Shown here piece by piece: positions 55,397 through 64,000 of a stretch of DNA of 64,000 nt. This stretch comes from Desulfopila aestuarii DSM 18488. Lineage in GTDB: Bacteria; Desulfobacterota; Desulfobulbia; Desulfobulbales; Desulfocapsaceae. The stretch covers positions 186,001 through 250,000 of the forward strand of contig NZ_FRFE01000001.1 in NCBI RefSeq assembly GCF_900143695.1, given 5' to 3'. Position numbers and translations under genes: made by a program. Below the pieces are notes generated by a model. It saw only the letters and a program-made list of their open reading frames with translations. It made no database searches and was not told where the DNA came from. Position 1 is the first letter of the stretch; every line of letters begins with the position of its first letter.

Positions 55397-56653
55397 TTAA
55401 AAAAGGCGCAGTTGGCGGGTTTCACGCAGAAGTTTGATGCTGCCCGGTTTTTCGGCCGAGCGCATGGCACCCACCAGTTGCTGGTGGGACATGGTGTGAT
55501 CGCCAAGATATTTTCCGCCAATGGTTATGAAATGTCTGGCCCGTTTCACCACCAACCCTATCTTTTTTAAGTCCTCTTCACGAATAGCACACAGTCTGCG
55601 GGTAGCTATAATCCGCCTGGCCGAGGTGACACCGATGCCCGGGACTCGCAGCAACTCCTCATAGCTCGCTCGATTGATATCGATGGGGAAAAGGTCGAAA
55701 TTCCTCAGTGCCCAAGCAACTTTCGGGTCCAACCGGTCATCAAGGAAGGGATGAGCGGCTGAAAGAATCTCATGGGCCTGAAACCGGTAGAACCTGAGCA
55801 GCCAATCTGCCTGATAGAGTCGGTGCTCACGCACGAGAGGCGGCCCACTTGTCAATGCTGGCAGGTTGGGGCTGGTGTTTACCGCCATATACGCTGAATA
55901 ATAAACCCGCTTCAGTTGCATCCTGGTATAGAGATTTTCGGTAAGTGTCAGGATCTGCAGATCACTCTCCGCCGAAGCACCGACAATCATCTGAGTGGAC
56001 TGACCCGCCGGGCAGAAACAGGGCACATTCCGACTTTTCATCCGGTCCCGCTGAAAACCAGAATACTCCTCACCGATCTGCTGCATCGGAACCATGATTG
56101 TGCGCTTTGTCTTCTGGGGGGCCAGCATCTTAAGAGACTGCTCCGAGGGCAGCTCGATATTGACGCTCAACCTGTCTGCCAGAAACCCAGCCTGACGCAC
56201 CAGTTCCGGTGATGATCCTGGAATGACTTTCAGGTGGATATAACCGTTGAACCGATGTTTTTTCCTCAATAATCTGCAAACATCGACCATATCGGCCATT
56301 GTCCGGTCAGGAGAACCATACACAGCGGAACTTAAAAAAAGTCCTTCTATATAGTTGCGCAGGTAAAAGTTGATGGTGAGATCAGCAACTTCTTCTGCAG
56401 TGAAGGTAGCCCGAGGCAGGGTGTTGGAGCGACGGCTCAGGCAATAGGCACAGTCGAAGATGCAATCATTACTCAGGAGAATTTTCAGCAGCGAGATACA
56501 GCGGCCATCCGCCGACCAGCTATGGCAGATACCGCTCATTGCCGCACTGCCGATACCGCCAGCCGTATTGCTTCGGCTGCTGCCACTCGAGGAGCAAGAG
56601 GCATCATATTTTGCGGCATCCGCCAGAATGGTAAGTTTTTCCGAAGTTTTCAT
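55397..56653 (-). CDS. Putative DNA modification/repair radical SAM protein (TIGR03916)
   Basis: 418 residues. The radical SAM cysteine cluster is CIFDCAYC (C-x3-C-x2-C, about residues 64-71). The C-terminus contains a helix-hairpin-helix-like segment (INRASYEELLRVPGIGVTSA, near 335-355), a DNA-binding motif shared with repair proteins. It has a conserved N-terminal region with Ser-rich SGSSRSNTAGG. It is followed directly by its TIGR03915 partner. The function is believed to be DNA modification or repair, but this is not established. The ATG at 56653 has a weak AAAGAAA ribosome binding site. Confidence 0.9.
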   Translation of the reverse strand: MKTSEKLTILADAAKYDASCSSSGSSRSNTAGGIGSAAMSGICHSWSADGRCISLLKILLSNDCIFDCAYCLSRRSNTLPRATFTAEEVADLTINFYLRNYIEGLFLSSAVYGSPDRTMADMVDVCRLLRKKHRFNGYIHLKVIPGSSPELVRQAGFLADRLSVNIELPSEQSLKMLAPQKTKRTIMVPMQQIGEEYSGFQRDRMKSRNVPCFCPAGQSTQMIVGASAESDLQILTLTENLYTRMQLKRVYYSAYMAVNTSPNLPALTSGPPLVREHRLYQADWLLRFYRFQAHEILSAAHPFLDDRLDPKVAWALRNFDLFPIDINRASYEELLRVPGIGVTSARRIIATRRLCAIREEDLKKIGLVVKRARHFITIGGKYLGDHTMSHQQLVGAMRSAEKPGSIKLLRETRQLRLF

Positions 56654-56764
56654 TTTCTTTCGACTACGATATGGACAGGTTTGGCATCATGCCATGACTG
56701 CTCTTACGGAAAATCTAGCACATCTGGGGTAGCACAGGGTGAGTACCCTTGTATATTTTTCGAT

Positions 56765-57706
56765 TTATTCTACCTCGACTGACAATAGCTCCGCTACGGC
56801 TTCTTGGGGTGGATCTTCACCATTGATTTTCATCTGTCCGATTATTCTGACAAACTCTTCCTGGAAAACCGGCACAGTGGATGAGGGTAACGATACCGCA
56901 TGCCAACGGACAGGTATCCCCTGATCAGTTATGGGCAGGGAGACAACTCGACCGGTCCTCACAGCTTCCCGGACCGCCCATGCCGGGAAAATACCGATGC
57001 CCAGCCCCGCCATGACCATCTCCAGCATGGCCTGTGGTTGATCCACTGTCAAATACCTCTTGGGTTCAATCCCCTGCGGTTTCAGCAACGCCTGATATAA
57101 TCGATTTTTTCCACGTTCGGCATGAGTGATCAGCTTTACCCGGCTAAAATCTTCGATACCAACATATTGCTGACTTCTCAGGGGATGATCAATAGGGAGT
57201 ACACAAACCATTGTATCGCCAAAGAGAGGGACATACCTGAAACGATCATCCCCAACCGGCGCAGCAGTGACGATGAGGTCGAACTTTCGCGCTTCAAGCT
57301 CTTCCACAAGATCAACGGCTGTGCCGATAATCAATTCAACCTTCGGAAACTTTCTCTGGAAAATATGGATAGCCTGAGGCAACCATTTGTAGCAGAACAG
57401 GCACTGTACCCCGATCTTGAGCTCTCCCCGATCGCCTGAGACTCTTCTGGCGATGTCGAGTTCGGTATCCTCCATCAGCCGGGTCACCAGTCTGGCGGTG
57501 TCGAGCAGCTTTCTGCCAATGGGTGTAAGGATCATCTTCTTTCTCGCCCTAAAAAAAAGATCCGCACCGAGTTTACTCTCAATATCCTTCAGCTGCTGGC
57601 TGAGCGCAGACTGCGAAAGACAGAGATTCTCCGCCGCCCGGGTCATATTGCCGGTCTCGGCAATGGCACTGACCATGCGTAGATGTTTGATTTCTAATTG
57701 ATTCAT
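56765..57706 (-). CDS. LysR-family transcriptional regulator
   Basis: 313 residues. N-terminal winged helix-turn-helix (HLRMVSAIAETGNMTRAAENL, then SQSALSQQLKDIESKLG, residues 8-48) and a LysR substrate domain. Its organisation (MNQLEIKHLRMVSAIAE, SQSALSQQLKDIE) is similar to the MetR branch of the family. It is divergent from a CMD-family gene with 148 bp between them, and a LysR-type T-N11-A palindrome lies right upstream of its start. That makes the neighbour its likely target. Effector unknown. Confidence 0.9.
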   Translation of the reverse strand: MNQLEIKHLRMVSAIAETGNMTRAAENLCLSQSALSQQLKDIESKLGADLFFRARKKMILTPIGRKLLDTARLVTRLMEDTELDIARRVSGDRGELKIGVQCLFCYKWLPQAIHIFQRKFPKVELIIGTAVDLVEELEARKFDLIVTAAPVGDDRFRYVPLFGDTMVCVLPIDHPLRSQQYVGIEDFSRVKLITHAERGKNRLYQALLKPQGIEPKRYLTVDQPQAMLEMVMAGLGIGIFPAWAVREAVRTGRVVSLPITDQGIPVRWHAVSLPSSTVPVFQEEFVRIIGQMKINGEDPPQEAVAELLSVEVE

Positions 57707-57715
57707 GGCGTTACG

Positions 57716-57730
57716 ATTAGATCTACTAAT
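57716..57730. promoter_or_regulatory. LysR-type operator (T-N11-A)
   Basis: ATTAGATCTACTAAT is an inverted repeat with ATTAG and CTAAT arms, 15 bp overall. It sits 10 bp before the LysR start codon in the divergent region, as expected for an autoregulated LysR gene and its neighbouring target. Confidence 0.55.
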
Positions 57731-57854
57731 TGATTTAATAATGTTAATCCATTTTACTTATCTACACAATCTCCATATATTGTCAATTCAATCAGCAGCG
57801 CCGCAAAATCAGCGGCCGTAAAACGCACATTCCACCATTTAACAGGAGACAATC

Positions 57855-58391
57855 ATGGCATTAATCAGCACAGTAGCACCTGAAGAAGCCACAGGAATTA
57901 TCAAGGAAGGGTATGATATGTTTTTTAAAAATGTCGGTTCCATTCCACGACCAATGGAGGTACTCAGCTGCAGCCCCGCCCTTTTTGAACTGCAGCTAAA
58001 ACGTATTGGCTATTTTGCCAAACATCCGAAGCTGAGCTTTGCCCTTCTGTCCCATATCCGTTACTTAGCGGCTCACAGTCTCAACTACTCGTTCTGCATG
58101 GACTTCAACAGACACATGTTGAAAAAGCAGGGTCTCGCCGATGAGGATATCCAGGCTATGGAAAAAGATCCTGCCAAAGCATTGCTGGAGGAAAATGAAA
58201 TCGCCATGCTGGTCTTTGTGATGAAGGCAATGAAGACTCCCGGTTCAACCACCACCGAAGATATTGCCCAATTGAAAGCATTAGGCTGGGAAGAAAAAGA
58301 GATGGTGGAGGCCCTGGCCCAAGGGGTGGGTATGATCGATCACTCCATTATGATGGAGGCCTTTCAGATCGATCAGAACTGTATGCTCTGA
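57855..58391 (+). CDS. Carboxymuconolactone decarboxylase family (AhpD-like) protein
   Basis: 178 residues, all helical, matching the CMD/AhpD fold (LSFALLSHIRYLAAHSLNYSFCMDFNRHML). In AhpD the motif is C-x-x-C-x3-H; here it reads YSFCMDFN, so the first cysteine of the pair is replaced by Tyr, and a normal two-cysteine peroxidase cycle is not possible. It may still act as a single-cysteine or non-redox member. An AACAGGAG ribosome binding site precedes the ATG. It is divergent from a LysR regulator. Confidence 0.83.
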   Translation: MALISTVAPEEATGIIKEGYDMFFKNVGSIPRPMEVLSCSPALFELQLKRIGYFAKHPKLSFALLSHIRYLAAHSLNYSFCMDFNRHMLKKQGLADEDIQAMEKDPAKALLEENEIAMLVFVMKAMKTPGSTTTEDIAQLKALGWEEKEMVEALAQGVGMIDHSIMMEAFQIDQNCML

Positions 58392-58411
58392 TAAAAGCGA
58401 AGAAGGTAAAT

Positions 58412-58447
58412 CGAATACCCGTCAATTAGATCGGTGCCGGGTATTCG
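58412..58447. terminator. Bidirectional hairpin between convergent genes
   Basis: CGAATACCCG (58412-58421) pairs with CGGGTATTCG (58438-58447). A pyrimidine-rich tail (CTCTTCTTG) follows on the plus strand. It separates the CMD gene from the convergent flavoprotein gene at 58463. Confidence 0.6.
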
Positions 58448-58462
58448 CTCTTCTTGTGATGA

Positions 58463-59701
58463 TTACAGGTTGAGCCAGTCCGCTGCCCCAAACCCGGCCG
58501 CCCGACCGGTGGCAAAACAGGCGGTAAGCAGATAGCCACCGGTGGGAGCTTCCCAGTCCAGCATCTCGCCGGCACAGAAGACCCCGGGCAGATCACGCAG
58601 CATCAGCTGGTCATCAAGGCTGGCAAAACTGACTCCGCCAGCAGTGGATATCGCCTCAGCAATGGGTCGTACTCCGGTCAATACCACCGGCAATTTTTTT
58701 ATCCAGCGGGCCAGTTTCTGAGGATCACCAAAATCACCACGGTCCGCATATTCGTTCAGCAACCCGGCTCTAACGCCATCGATACCCACGGTTTTGCGCA
58801 GATGCGAAGAGGTAGACCGCTTGCCCCTTGGTGTTGAAAGGCTCGTGACAAGTGCTTCTTCTGATCGGTCGGGACAGAGGTCAAGATGAATGAGCATCCT
58901 CCCCTTTTCTGCCAGTTCACGACGCAGAATCGGTCCGCAGCTATAGAGCAGGCTGCCCTCAAAACCGGTTGCAGTAACGATGAACTCGCCTCGCCTCGAA
59001 AAAGATGTATCTTTTTCATCAACGATGGTCACCACCACATTCTTGATCGCCTGTCCCTGAAAATGATCCCGAAAGTGATCGGAAAAATTGGCATCGAAGC
59101 CACAGTTTGCAGGCTCCAGCGCGTTCACGGAAACACCTTTATTCCTGAGTAGTGACAGCCACTCACCGGTTGAACCGAGCTGGGGCCAGCTGCCACCGCC
59201 GAGTGCCAGCACAGTCGCTTTGGTGACAACATGACTCTCGCCCTCTTCGGTATTGAAAACGAGCGCCCCGCTGTCATCCCAGCCATGCCATTGATGACGC
59301 GTATGGATGACGAGGCCCGCCTTTCCAAGCCGCGTAAGCCAACGGGTAAGCAGCATATCCGAGGTCATCTCGGTGGGAAAAACCTGCCCTGTGGACCCCA
59401 CAAAGGTCTCCACCCCAAGCTCTACCGCCCAGGCCCGCAGATCCTCAGGTGTAAACCCTGCCAAAAAGGGGTGGAGCGCTGCCGCACTCTCACCATAATT
59501 CTTCACCAGCTCGTCAACCGACTGAGCACGGGTCAAGCTCAAATTACTCTGCCCCGCCACAACCAGCTTTCTGGCCACCGCCGGCATCCCGTCATATAAA
59601 TGGACCTTTGCCCCCTTGCCGAGAAGCACCTCCGCCGCCATCAGCCCAGCGGGACCACCGCCAATTACTGCCACTTCTATAGTATCTTGATTCATGATCA
59701 T
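58463..59701 (-). CDS. Flavoprotein of the HI0933/BaiN type (TIGR03862, NAD(P)/FAD-dependent oxidoreductase)
   Basis: About 412 residues. An FAD-binding motif GGGPAGLMAAE (about 11-21), the LVVAGQSNLSLTRA segment near residue 45, GQVFPTEMTSD near 110 and the second FAD contact GVFCAGEMLDWEAPTGGYLL at the C-terminus match this family. BaiN in gut bacteria reduces 3-oxo-delta4 bile acid intermediates, but most members have unknown substrates. The ATG at 59701 follows AGGGAACTTC; 59695 is an alternative. It is on the same strand as glcB but separated by a terminator. Confidence 0.88.
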   Translation of the reverse strand: MIMNQDTIEVAVIGGGPAGLMAAEVLLGKGAKVHLYDGMPAVARKLVVAGQSNLSLTRAQSVDELVKNYGESAAALHPFLAGFTPEDLRAWAVELGVETFVGSTGQVFPTEMTSDMLLTRWLTRLGKAGLVIHTRHQWHGWDDSGALVFNTEEGESHVVTKATVLALGGGSWPQLGSTGEWLSLLRNKGVSVNALEPANCGFDANFSDHFRDHFQGQAIKNVVVTIVDEKDTSFSRRGEFIVTATGFEGSLLYSCGPILRRELAEKGRMLIHLDLCPDRSEEALVTSLSTPRGKRSTSSHLRKTVGIDGVRAGLLNEYADRGDFGDPQKLARWIKKLPVVLTGVRPIAEAISTAGGVSFASLDDQLMLRDLPGVFCAGEMLDWEAPTGGYLLTACFATGRAAGFGAADWLNL

Positions 59702-59728
59702 GAAGTTCCCTGTTTTCGTTTCCGGAAG

Positions 59729-59758
59729 AAAAAGAGGAATCCCAATGCGGGATTCCTC
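59729..59758 (-). terminator. Terminator after glcB
   Basis: GAGGAATCCC (59734-59743) pairs with GGGATTCCTC (59749-59758). On the minus strand a run of five T residues (plus A at 59729-59733) follows. Confidence 0.85.
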
Positions 59759-59828
59759 CGTTCGAGCAAATCTAAGGCCGATTTCTGCCGGAAACAAGGG
59801 CAGATGCAGGAAAGCTTTTTCCCAGCAT

Positions 59829-62021
59829 CTATCTGATCAGCCTTTTTGCCTCCCGTCTACGGGCATGCAGAATCGGTTCGGTATAACCGTTTGGCTGCTC
59901 ACGTCCGCAAAAGACCAGATCACAAGCCGCCTGAAAGGCCACGCTGGTTGCAAAGCTTTCGGCCATTGGCCGGTAGGCTGGATCGTTCTCGTTCTGGCGG
60001 TCGACCACCACCGCCATCCGTTGAAACGTCGCCAGCACCTCCTCTTTGGTACAGATGCCGTGATGCATCCAGTTGGCCAGGTACTGGCTGGAGATGCGGA
60101 GCGTCGCCCGGTCTTCCATTAGCCCGACATCGGTAATATCCGGCACCTTGGAACAACCGATTCCCTGCTCAACCCAACGCACCACATAACCAAGAATTGA
60201 CTGGGCATTATTTTCGAGTTCCCGCTGTATCTCTTCAGGGGTGAGCGGCTCAGTCAACAGGGGCAACTCCAAAAGAGACTCAAGACCTGCGGTCGCCCTA
60301 CCAGAAAGTTCGCGCTGCCGTGCAAAGACATCCACCTCATGATAGTGCATGGCATGCAGTGTTGCCGCAGTGGGTGACGGCACCCATGCACAGTTTGCAC
60401 CTGCGCGGAGATGGCCGATTTTGGCCTTCACCATCTCCGCCATCATGTCGGGTTTTGGCCACATGCCTTTGCCAATCTGGGCCCGGCCGGTAAAACCGGC
60501 AGCGAGGCCGATGTCGACATTGCGGTCCTCATAGGCACCAATCCATCGGGCGTTTTTCATGGCTTCCTTCTTCACCATAGGCCCAGCTTCCATACTGGTG
60601 TGGATTTCGTCGCCGGTCCGATCAAGAAATCCGGTATTGATGAAGATAATCCGGTCGCGTGCTTCACGGATGCACGCTTTGAGGTTAACCGAAGTACGTC
60701 GCTCCTCATCCATGATGCCGATTTTGAGTGTTCCTGACGGCAACCCCAGTAGTTCTTCTGTACGGGTAAAGAGACTGCAGGTAAAAGCTACCTCTTCCGG
60801 GCCATGCATCTTTGGCTTCACAATATAGACACTACCATGGCGGCTGTTGGCATACTGCACTTCGCCCCGCTGCTCGCTGAGTGCCACATAGGCGGTAACC
60901 ATGGTGTCGAGCATCCCTTCCGGAATCTCGCACCCATCCATGAGAACGGCATCGGTCGTCATGAGATGACCGACATTTCTGATCAGCATCAGGCTACGCC
61001 CTGAAAGGGTCAGCGGTGCACCGTCCGGCGCCGTATACTGGCGGTCCGGGTTAAGTCTGCGAGTTATGGTTTTACCACCCTTATGTAATGTCGCGGTCAA
61101 ATCGCCCCGGATGAGGCCAAACCAGTTACTGTAGGTAAGCGCCTTATCACCACCATCCACCACCGCGACCGAATCCTCACAGTCGCAAATAGTGGTAATC
61201 GCCGATTCCATGAGCAGATCCTTCACCCCGGCTGGATGATCTTTACCTATGGGATGGTCGCGATCGATCTGGATCTCTAGGTGCAGGCCGTTGTTTTTAA
61301 GTAGGATCGCCTTCAAGTGATCGTCAGTTTTGCGGTAACCTGTAAACTGCTTACCGTCGACAAGACCTGCTACTGAACCAGATGCCAGCACAGCCGCCAG
61401 CTGCCTCGATCCACCATTTTCGGTAAGCTTGTATTCAACCACTTCCGCATGTTTGCCGTTATTAAGCGGTACGGAACGATCGAGAAAGGACGAAGCGTAA
61501 GCCATAACCTCCTTGCCTCGCAGCGGATTGTAGCCCGATCCCGGTGCAGCACCCGTCGTCACCGGCAACACATCAGTGCCATAGAGCGCGTCATAAAGAC
61601 TACCCCAGCGGCCATTCACAGCGTTTACCGCGTAGCGGGCGTTGGTCACCGGTACCACCAGTTGCGGCCCGGCAATGGTGGCGATCTCCGGATCGACGTT
61701 TCCGGTGGTAATCGTAAAATCCTCACCCTCGGGCAGCAGATAACCTATCTCTTCCAGAAATGTTTTGTAGGCAAGCGCATCATGGGGCTGTCCCGCTCGC
61801 TGTCGATGATAGTCATCAATTTTTGTCTGCAACTCATCACGTTTAGCAAGGAGCACCTGATTCGTTGGTGCCATCTCTCGTACCAACGTCTCGAGGGACG
61901 CCCAGAACCTGGTTGGAGCAACCCCTGTAAAAGGCCCGATCCGCTTTTCAATGACCGTAAAGAGTGGTTCTGAGATCGCGAGATGGCCAACCTGTATACG
62001 ATTATTCTCTATTTCCTGCAT
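59829..62021 (-). CDS. glcB: Malate synthase G
   Basis: 730 residues, close to the 723 of E. coli GlcB. Monomeric malate synthase that condenses glyoxylate with acetyl-CoA. Strongly conserved segments include [56 protein letters not shown] (active-site Arg and Glu region), [23 protein letters not shown] and a C-terminal NWMHHGI. A long false frame continues to 62276; ATG at 62021 ([10 protein letters not shown]) follows AAGGAG. No isocitrate lyase or glycolate oxidase gene is in the window, so the source of glyoxylate cannot be seen. Confidence 0.96.
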   Translation of the reverse strand: MQEIENNRIQVGHLAISEPLFTVIEKRIGPFTGVAPTRFWASLETLVREMAPTNQVLLAKRDELQTKIDDYHRQRAGQPHDALAYKTFLEEIGYLLPEGEDFTITTGNVDPEIATIAGPQLVVPVTNARYAVNAVNGRWGSLYDALYGTDVLPVTTGAAPGSGYNPLRGKEVMAYASSFLDRSVPLNNGKHAEVVEYKLTENGGSRQLAAVLASGSVAGLVDGKQFTGYRKTDDHLKAILLKNNGLHLEIQIDRDHPIGKDHPAGVKDLLMESAITTICDCEDSVAVVDGGDKALTYSNWFGLIRGDLTATLHKGGKTITRRLNPDRQYTAPDGAPLTLSGRSLMLIRNVGHLMTTDAVLMDGCEIPEGMLDTMVTAYVALSEQRGEVQYANSRHGSVYIVKPKMHGPEEVAFTCSLFTRTEELLGLPSGTLKIGIMDEERRTSVNLKACIREARDRIIFINTGFLDRTGDEIHTSMEAGPMVKKEAMKNARWIGAYEDRNVDIGLAAGFTGRAQIGKGMWPKPDMMAEMVKAKIGHLRAGANCAWVPSPTAATLHAMHYHEVDVFARQRELSGRATAGLESLLELPLLTEPLTPEEIQRELENNAQSILGYVVRWVEQGIGCSKVPDITDVGLMEDRATLRISSQYLANWMHHGICTKEEVLATFQRMAVVVDRQNENDPAYRPMAESFATSVAFQAACDLVFCGREQPNGYTEPILHARRREAKRLIR

Positions 62022-62332
62022 ATCGTGTGCTCCTTCCAGAAACGTCTTTGATCTCCGGTGCATCATGTATCTTATTAAAAAAACACGTAACCGGACCGGC
62101 GTCCGATTATCGTTGCCGCGTTGACACTTGCAGGCTTTCATAAATCTGCAAGCCCGCATTAATTGGTTGGACCGATTTAGCATGAGGCGCCCGGAAACGC
62201 AAGGGAGGTACTTCCGAAGCAGCTCGCAAAGCAATTCCCCTGTTCCTGGTCCAACAAAAAAGGCCGGATTCCCCATTGGAAATCCGGCCTCAAATCATCA
62301 TCACCGTGATGAAATTTCGCTATCTTTGTACT
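62022..62332. other. 311-bp region upstream of glcB
   Basis: Holds the glcB promoter and ribosome binding site and, at 62256-62290, the terminator of the LysW-like gene. No other gene or RNA structure is convincing. Confidence 0.4.
62256..62290 (-). terminator. Terminator after the LysW-like gene
   Basis: AGGCCGGATT (62261-62270) pairs with AATCCGGCCT (62281-62290). On the minus strand it is followed by a run of T residues (plus A at 62256-62261). Confidence 0.85.
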
Positions 62333-62560
62333 TCAATCGTCATCAAAACTCATTTCCTGATAATCTTCGTCGTCGTACCCTTCCTCCTGCCTGAGCAGCT
62401 TAACAGGAGTCTTGGAGATGATCTCATATTCGGTACCACATTCCTGGCACGCGATAATATCGCCTTTATGAAAATAGTATTCGATAGGAATGAGTTCAAG
62501 ACAGATTTCGCAACGTCCGAACTGCTCTGCACTCTCATTGTGCTTGCTCTGTTTCCCCAT
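62333..62560 (-). CDS. LysW-like zinc-ribbon protein with acidic tail
   Basis: 75 residues. Two CxxC pairs (CEIC about residues 17-20; CQEC about 38-41) form a zinc ribbon, followed by GTEYEIISKTPVKLL and an acidic tail EEGYDDEDYQEMSFDDD. In LysW, the acyl carrier for lysine or arginine synthesis, the C-terminal Glu of EDWGE carries the substrate; here the tail reads EDYQE and continues with further acidic residues. It may be a LysW-like carrier or only a zinc-ribbon regulatory protein. AGGAGAGG precedes the ATG at 62560. No ArgX/LysX ligase or other pathway gene is near. Confidence 0.75.
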   Translation of the reverse strand: MGKQSKHNESAEQFGRCEICLELIPIEYYFHKGDIIACQECGTEYEIISKTPVKLLRQEEGYDDEDYQEMSFDDD

Positions 62561-62988
62561 TGCCGCCTCTCCTTTCACCTTGAATTATCACAAATCCATA
62601 CGCTCATTGGAAACAACAATCTCACTTATCACCACATATCACAAATTCTATATTTTTCCGAATGTTTATTGCTGCCGGAACCAGTAAACATCAACCGTCC
62701 TCATTCGCACAGTCACCGATCTTTTTCACAGCTTCCCGCACCCCCAAAATAGGCATACAGACCACACACATCAAGTCGATGATAAAATAATAGTATCGTA
62801 ACAGATTATTCATAATGGACGAATCGTCCGAAAAATGGATCTATCTCTATATTTTTGTGGAATTTTCCGGTACAATTGTGTTGACTTTACAGTCCTTTTC
62901 AGCTAAATGCCATTCTCTCATCAAGACAAGCACACAGGTGGCCCAGGCCGCTCCGCAACTTCTCGTACAGACTCCCGAGGTATCTGAA
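62561..62988. other. 428-bp region between LysW-like gene and speA
   Basis: The region holds the promoters of both divergent genes. The speA frame is open upstream to an ATG at 62815 and has a GTG at 62938. In another frame, a 26-codon ORF (ATG 62907 to TGA 62987) ends one base before the preferred speA start at 62989. Function unknown. The left part is AT-rich with nothing clear. Confidence 0.35.
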
Positions 62989-64000
62989 ATGTGGCATGAT
63001 ATTTCTCGTATAAACAGCTGGACCATCAAAGACGCGACCGAGCATTACGGTATCGAAAAATGGGGCGCAGGTTATTTTTCCATCAACTCGACCGGTGATG
63101 TGGTGGTAACTCCTTCCGGTGCGGACAACGGTCCAAGCCTCAGTCTGCATGAGGTCGCCAAGGAGATCGAGGCGCGTGGTCTTTCCATGCCGGTATTGCT
63201 GCGCATTGAAAATATTCTCGGCTCCCAGATTAAGCTGTTGCACGAGACCTTCCGCAAAGTCATCCTCGAGAACAACTACCGTGGCGTTTACAAAGGCGTG
63301 TTCCCCATCAAGGTGAACCAGCAGGAACAAGTCATCGAAACAATCAGCCAGTTAGGTAAGACCTTCAACCACGGTCTTGAAGCGGGTTCCAAATCCGAAT
63401 TGATTGCCGCCATCTCCATGCTGCAGAACCGAAGTGCCTGCCTGATCTGCAACGGCTATAAGGACGAGGAGTTCATCGATCTCGGTCTCTACGCCGTCAA
63501 AATGGGATTTCAGGTATTTTTCGTGGTGGAAGTCCCGGGCGAAGTGGATCTCATCATTGAGCGCTCCAAGGTTCACAATATCAAACCGGCCATAGGTTTT
63601 CGCATCAAACTCTCCACCCAGGCGGAGGGCAAGTGGAATGAATCGGGCGGTGACGCCAGCGTCTTCGGCCTCACAATGAGCCACACCATTGACGCCCTCG
63701 ACCGGCTGAGAGCAGAAGGCATGCTCGACTGTCTACAGCTCCTCCACTACCACATCGGTTCGCAGATCCCCAACATCAGCGATATACGCGCCGGTGCCAT
63801 GGAGGCCTGCCGGCTCTATGAAGAGCTGGTACTGGAGGGAGCGCCCATGGGCTATCTCGATCTGGGCGGCGGTCTGGCGGTAGACTATGACGGCTCCAAT
63901 ACCAACTCCAATTCGAGTCGTAACTATTCAATGGAAGAGTATTGTTCGGATATCGTCGAATCTATCATCACGGTACTCGATAAAAACGACATCCCGCACC
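62989..64000 (+). CDS. speA: Biosynthetic arginine decarboxylase, N-terminal part (runs off the window)
   Basis: Over 330 residues are visible. The enzyme converts arginine to agmatine in polyamine synthesis and uses pyridoxal phosphate. The N-terminus reads WTIKDATEHYGIEKWGAGYF, as in SpeA. Segments GVFPIKVNQQ (PLP-binding Lys), LGLEAGSKSEL-like HGLEAGSKSELIAA, CNGYKDEEFI, GGDASVFGLT and LHYHIGSQIPNI are all typical of the SpeA family. ATG at 62989 follows a GAGG and is near the usual start; the frame is open from 62815 (ATG). The C-terminus and the rest of the barrel lie beyond 64000. Confidence 0.93.
   Translation, partial: MWHDISRINSWTIKDATEHYGIEKWGAGYFSINSTGDVVVTPSGADNGPSLSLHEVAKEIEARGLSMPVLLRIENILGSQIKLLHETFRKVILENNYRGVYKGVFPIKVNQQEQVIETISQLGKTFNHGLEAGSKSELIAAISMLQNRSACLICNGYKDEEFIDLGLYAVKMGFQVFFVVEVPGEVDLIIERSKVHNIKPAIGFRIKLSTQAEGKWNESGGDASVFGLTMSHTIDALDRLRAEGMLDCLQLLHYHIGSQIPNISDIRAGAMEACRLYEELVLEGAPMGYLDLGGGLAVDYDGSNTNSNSSRNYSMEEYCSDIVESIITVLDKNDIPH

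Overview
The window looks like a chromosomal segment of a Gram-negative, anaerobic, sulfate-reducing type of bacterium, probably Desulfobacterota (Desulfobulbales-like). This is inferred from gene content: a membrane decarboxylase of the sodium-pump type (oadG-oadA-oadB), a small siroheme sulfite reductase, an L-lactate permease with a GntR regulator, malate synthase G, a PEP-CTERM protein, a LysW-like zinc ribbon and many two-component proteins. I saw no rRNA, tRNA, CRISPR array, insertion sequence or phage gene. Most of the window is ordinary chromosome.

Layout. 1-3577: the first codons of ilvC on the minus strand, divergent ilvY with two 17-bp operators between them, then surE and trkA. 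3578-7444: a self-contained regulatory module, namely two palindromic enhancer-like sites, a sigma-54 promoter, a small three-helix membrane protein, and a convergent NtrC-type regulator with its HAMP histidine kinase. 7469-10738: a PEP-CTERM protein, an AraC regulator with a LysE exporter, and a single-domain receiver. 10827-21125: a divergent sugar catabolism locus (FGGY kinase, two-subunit transketolase, RbsB/A/C-type ABC importer, DUF2291-like lipoprotein, L-fucose-isomerase-fold enzyme, DeoR repressor) whose composition matches the known transketolase route for the branched plant sugar D-apiose. 21126-24711: a dCache hybrid kinase followed by a possible small RNA. 24742-29013: TetR regulator; a TetR-hotdog thioesterase-patatin operon; an AI-2E/PerM exporter.

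29014-34524: a NikABCDE/Opp-type ABC importer behind an operator-like repeat and an internal terminator. 34606-39148: a DRE-TIM aldolase-like protein and a 1034-residue membrane protein of unknown function with a PHP-like N-terminal region. 39163-42008: lactate permease and divergent GntR regulator. 42028-46176: an ECF sigma factor, anti-sigma, pyrF and trkH on the minus strand, divergent from a von Willebrand factor A lipoprotein. 48414-52668: an ABM-domain protein and the oad-like operon, in which OadA is divergent and OadB carries an exported N-terminal barrel-sandwich domain. 52855-58447: YrbL-like protein, small sulfite reductase, a radical SAM DNA-metabolism pair, and a LysR regulator divergent from a CMD-family protein. 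58463-64000: BaiN/HI0933-like flavoprotein, glcB, LysW-like protein and the 5' part of speA.

The parts most worth a second look are the sigma-54 module at 3631-7210, the apiose-type locus, the divergent decarboxylase pump, the 1034-residue PHP-like membrane protein, and the small-RNA candidate at 24496-24711.
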